In this document: piece by piece, positions 8,881 to 10,516 of the stretch
Layout of the letters: each line of letters begins with the position of its first letter
Position numbering within the stretch: position 1 is the stretch's first letter
Origin: Bondarzewia mesenterica
Lineage: Eukaryota > Basidiomycota > Agaricomycetes > Russulales > Bondarzewiaceae
Assembly (NCBI GenBank): GCA_004802705.1
Contig: SGPL01000847.1
Coordinates: forward strand, 1-10,516
DNA length: 10,516 nucleotides
Direction of reading: 5' to 3'
Position numbers and translations under genes: made by a program
The notes under the pieces: generated by a model
What the model was told of the DNA's origin: nothing
Database searches by the model: none
The model's input: only the letters and a program-made list of their open reading frames with translations

Positions 8881-9277
8881 GATCCCATCAGCACATCATC
8901 CATATGCAAGGAAAAAAGAGAAAAGGGGAAGAAAAGAGATGTCGACTGACATTTAGCTGACTGGCATGCAGTGTTGGGCTCCATGACTTTATGCACATCG
9001 TGCGTGAGGGGATGCTCAACCTGCATACATACCACATATTGGCGGCAAGGAAAAATGACTGGACATTCACTAGTTCATTTTACGAGGGTGACGTGAAGCA
9101 GGGTGCAAGGAAAGAGGAGCTATATAGTAGTAGTGGTAAGGAGCATATAGAGATTTGGGGTGCAGACAGGTGCTGTCTTGTAGCAATAAGATCATAGTGA
9201 AGTGAAGTAAAGTGAAGATACCGGTGATCAGGAAACCGGTCAGCCGGTGAAGATCCACTACAAACAAAATGAAGCCC
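8881..9277. other. Unassigned stretch with three ACCGGT/GCCGGT copies
   Basis: No gene was recognised. Near the right end, ACCGGT at 9220-9225, ACCGGT at 9235-9240 and GCCGGT at 9244-9249 stand out because CpG is otherwise scarce here. Just before them is a run of AGTGAAGT repeats (about 9195-9218). The boundary with the candidate LTR is about 9278. Confidence 0.35.
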
Positions 9278-9723
9278 TGTTAGTTGCGGAGTTCTAAGAT
9301 ATTGTAATTACACTAGTACTAACTCTAATCAGAATTGTAGTGTGAGTCTAAATGGAGAAATTTTATGATTCTGGGAGGGTCAAATGGCTCATGTATCGAG
9401 CAAAAGGATGATTCCCTTTTAAGGAATCATAACTATGATGGTTTATGAGTTTGGAGAAGTAGAGATAGGAAGAAATAGAGACAGAGGTAAAATCAAAAAT
9501 AAAATGAGAAAATAAAAAAAAGGCTCAGTAGATCATCATGGCCAGAAAACCCTAGGAGGTTTGTGCAAATTTGATCAGATTATCAATGCAACTTAGAGAA
9601 AACAGAGTGCGAAGATATCAATGAAGTATTAGTGATGGGGAAGAATAGGGTATGAGTTGTGAAGTCTTGCGATGATTGTTGGAAAAGGTAGCAGTGAATG
9701 GAATGGGAACATCATGGGTATCA
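9278..9723 (-). repeat. Candidate 3' LTR of a Ty3/gypsy element
   Basis: Downstream of the gypsy pol stop, the minus strand shows a purine-rich tract (TTGGGAGAAGGAC) immediately followed by TGATACCC, a typical start for a 3' LTR. A plausible end is CTAACA at 9283-9278, giving about 446 bp with TG...CA ends. The stretch has no coding frame, is A/T rich and contains a short palindrome (GATTCC...GGAATC, 9410-9428). The matching 5' LTR would lie beyond the window, so the boundaries are inferred and a target duplication cannot be tested. Confidence 0.5.
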
Positions 9724-9736
9724 GTCCTTCTCCCAA
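9724..9736 (-). promoter_or_regulatory. Polypurine tract of the gypsy element
   Basis: TTGGGAGAAGGAC on the minus strand, between the pol stop and the candidate LTR. Polypurine tracts prime plus-strand DNA synthesis in LTR retrotransposons; position and composition fit. Confidence 0.5.
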
Positions 9737-9792
9737 CTGAAATATTGACTGTCCTCAGTCAGAATTATATCAGAGAGAAGTTTTTGTCAAGC

Positions 9793-10200
9793 TTAGTCAA
9801 GATCTTCATCCTGTGAAGTTGCAAGGTCATCGTTCAGAGCCTTAGGATCGGCAGTGGGCAAATCTTCGAGTTCTTGAAGACATTGCACAGAAATATCAAG
9901 TAGCTTGTCGAGGTCAGAAATGGGGATGGACTAGCGAGCAAAATAAAAGATGATGCAGAAGGCAGTGACAGAGCAATTGTAAACAAAGCTATTGAGTTTG
10001 TAGAGGATATAAGCACCACCGTGGTTTCTAGAGATGACGATGAGAGGACCAGTATAGCAAGGTCATATCTTGCAGTTGAGGGACTTCTCGATCGCACTAT
10101 ATCACATGAGGATGAGCGAGCTGAGTTGAAAGTTGAAGTCATGGATGGTGAGCCTATTCAGTTCCTTAATATAGTCTAAGATGAACTAGCTGAATGTGCA
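9793..10200 (-). pseudogene. Ty3/gypsy pol, C-terminal fragment (after integrase core)
   Basis: This frame matches the region after the integrase core in agaricomycete gypsy polyproteins. In order it reads ELNRLTIHDFNFQLSSLILM, then AIEKSLN, then YTGPLIVISRNHGGAYILYK, then a TAFCIIFYFAR stretch equivalent to the usual AAFRVIPY-AR, then SDLDKLLDISVQCLQELEDL and a TAA stop at 9793. Four in-frame stops (TAG near 10187, two TGA, TAG after FAR) fit former CAG and CGA codons. The fragment covers about 135 residues; protease, reverse transcriptase, RNase H and the integrase catalytic core are absent because the frame runs into the right tandem array at about 10200. Orientation agrees with the candidate 3' LTR at 9278-9723. 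Confidence 0.87.
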
Positions 10201-10516
10201 TTCTCGCTGACTGAGACTGTCTAGTGGACCTGGGCTCAATCAGTATCTCATCGAGGTTTTACACGATTGGGCTCAACATTTTAGTGAGTTGGTTTGAGAC
10301 TGTTGGGCCCAGCAAGNTGAAGAATAGCATTAGGGGGTCCTCCATGACTATCTGAGATAGGTGGGCTCAGCAGAATGCAAAATAGCGTGGGGGGTCCTCG
10401 GCGACCGTCTGAGACGGGTGGGCCCAGCAGAATGACAAAATAGCTTAGGGGGTCCTTGGCGACCATCTGAGACGGTTGGGCCCAGCAAAATGAAAAATAG
10501 CATGGGGGGTCCTCGG
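10201..10516. repeat. Right tandem array, 57-58 bp period, continues past the window
   Basis: Units contain GGGGGGTCCTCGGCGACC followed by the core CTGAGACGGTTGGGCCCAGC and then an AATGAAAAATAGCATG spacer. Core positions are about 10294, 10352, 10409 and 10467; the 10201-10290 part is a more diverged beginning. The core matches the left array in the same orientation, but the middle block differs (GGTCCTCGGCGACC here, GCTTGCCAGTGAGCAT there) and these copies keep more CpG. One ambiguous base (n) occurs at 10317. Confidence 0.92.

Noticed and set aside
8687..8956. Plus-strand frames of 89 and 64 codons
   Set aside because: They overlap each other in different registers, show no family motif, and their extension upstream is full of stops compared with the minus strand.
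9834..10142. 102-codon minus-strand frame rich in Ser, Leu and Ile
   Set aside because: It is out of register with the gypsy pol frame on the same strand, which carries the TGPLIVISRN-HGGAYIL motif; the longer open frame is a coincidence.
9930..10142. Plus-strand frame reading as an acidic protein
   Set aside because: Antisense to the gypsy pol fragment, which has clear family similarity.

Overview
The window looks like transposon-rich DNA from a mushroom-forming fungus (Basidiomycota, most likely Agaricomycetes). The reasons are two gene families typical of those genomes that read through most of the middle, many 40-60 nt introns with GTGAGT-type donors, and the tail of a Ty3/gypsy polyprotein of the agaricomycete kind. 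No intact host gene was found. Every coding region I could read is broken by in-frame stops or frame changes, so the whole block appears to be decayed mobile DNA.

Layout. 1-~560 is a tandem array with a 55-56 bp period. 659-~1437 (minus) is the 3' part of an unidentified broken gene (gene A). 1480-1578 is a 20-bp minisatellite. 1661-2304 (plus) is a second unidentified broken gene (gene B) with three exons. 2392-6031 (minus) is a near full-length but stop-riddled KDZ transposase with an N-terminal CxC2 cysteine cluster. 6101-6290 is an imperfect direct duplication. 6259-7590 (minus) is a decayed TET/JBP-family 2-oxoglutarate/Fe(II) dioxygenase. 7630-8284 and 8881-9277 hold nothing I can identify, and between them lies a mostly open minus-strand frame of unknown meaning (8285-8880). 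9278-9723 is a candidate LTR and 9793-10200 the C-terminal end of a gypsy pol gene, both minus. From about 10201 to the right edge is a second tandem array (57-58 bp period) that shares its core with the left array in the same orientation.

How the parts fit. KDZ (Kyakuja-Dileera-Zisupton) transposons are known to be linked to TET/JBP genes in basidiomycetes, and here the two sit head to tail on the same strand about 230 bp apart, each with a TATA-like box about 35-45 bp upstream of its presumed start. Gene B converges on the transposase, with the two ends less than 100 bp apart. Genes A and B could be extra cargo of the same element or unrelated debris. In its active state the unit would have encoded DNA movement (transposase) together with oxidation of 5-methylcytosine (TET/JBP). 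The stops are almost all of the kind made by C:G to T:A transitions, as expected of a methylated or RIP-like mutated repeat.
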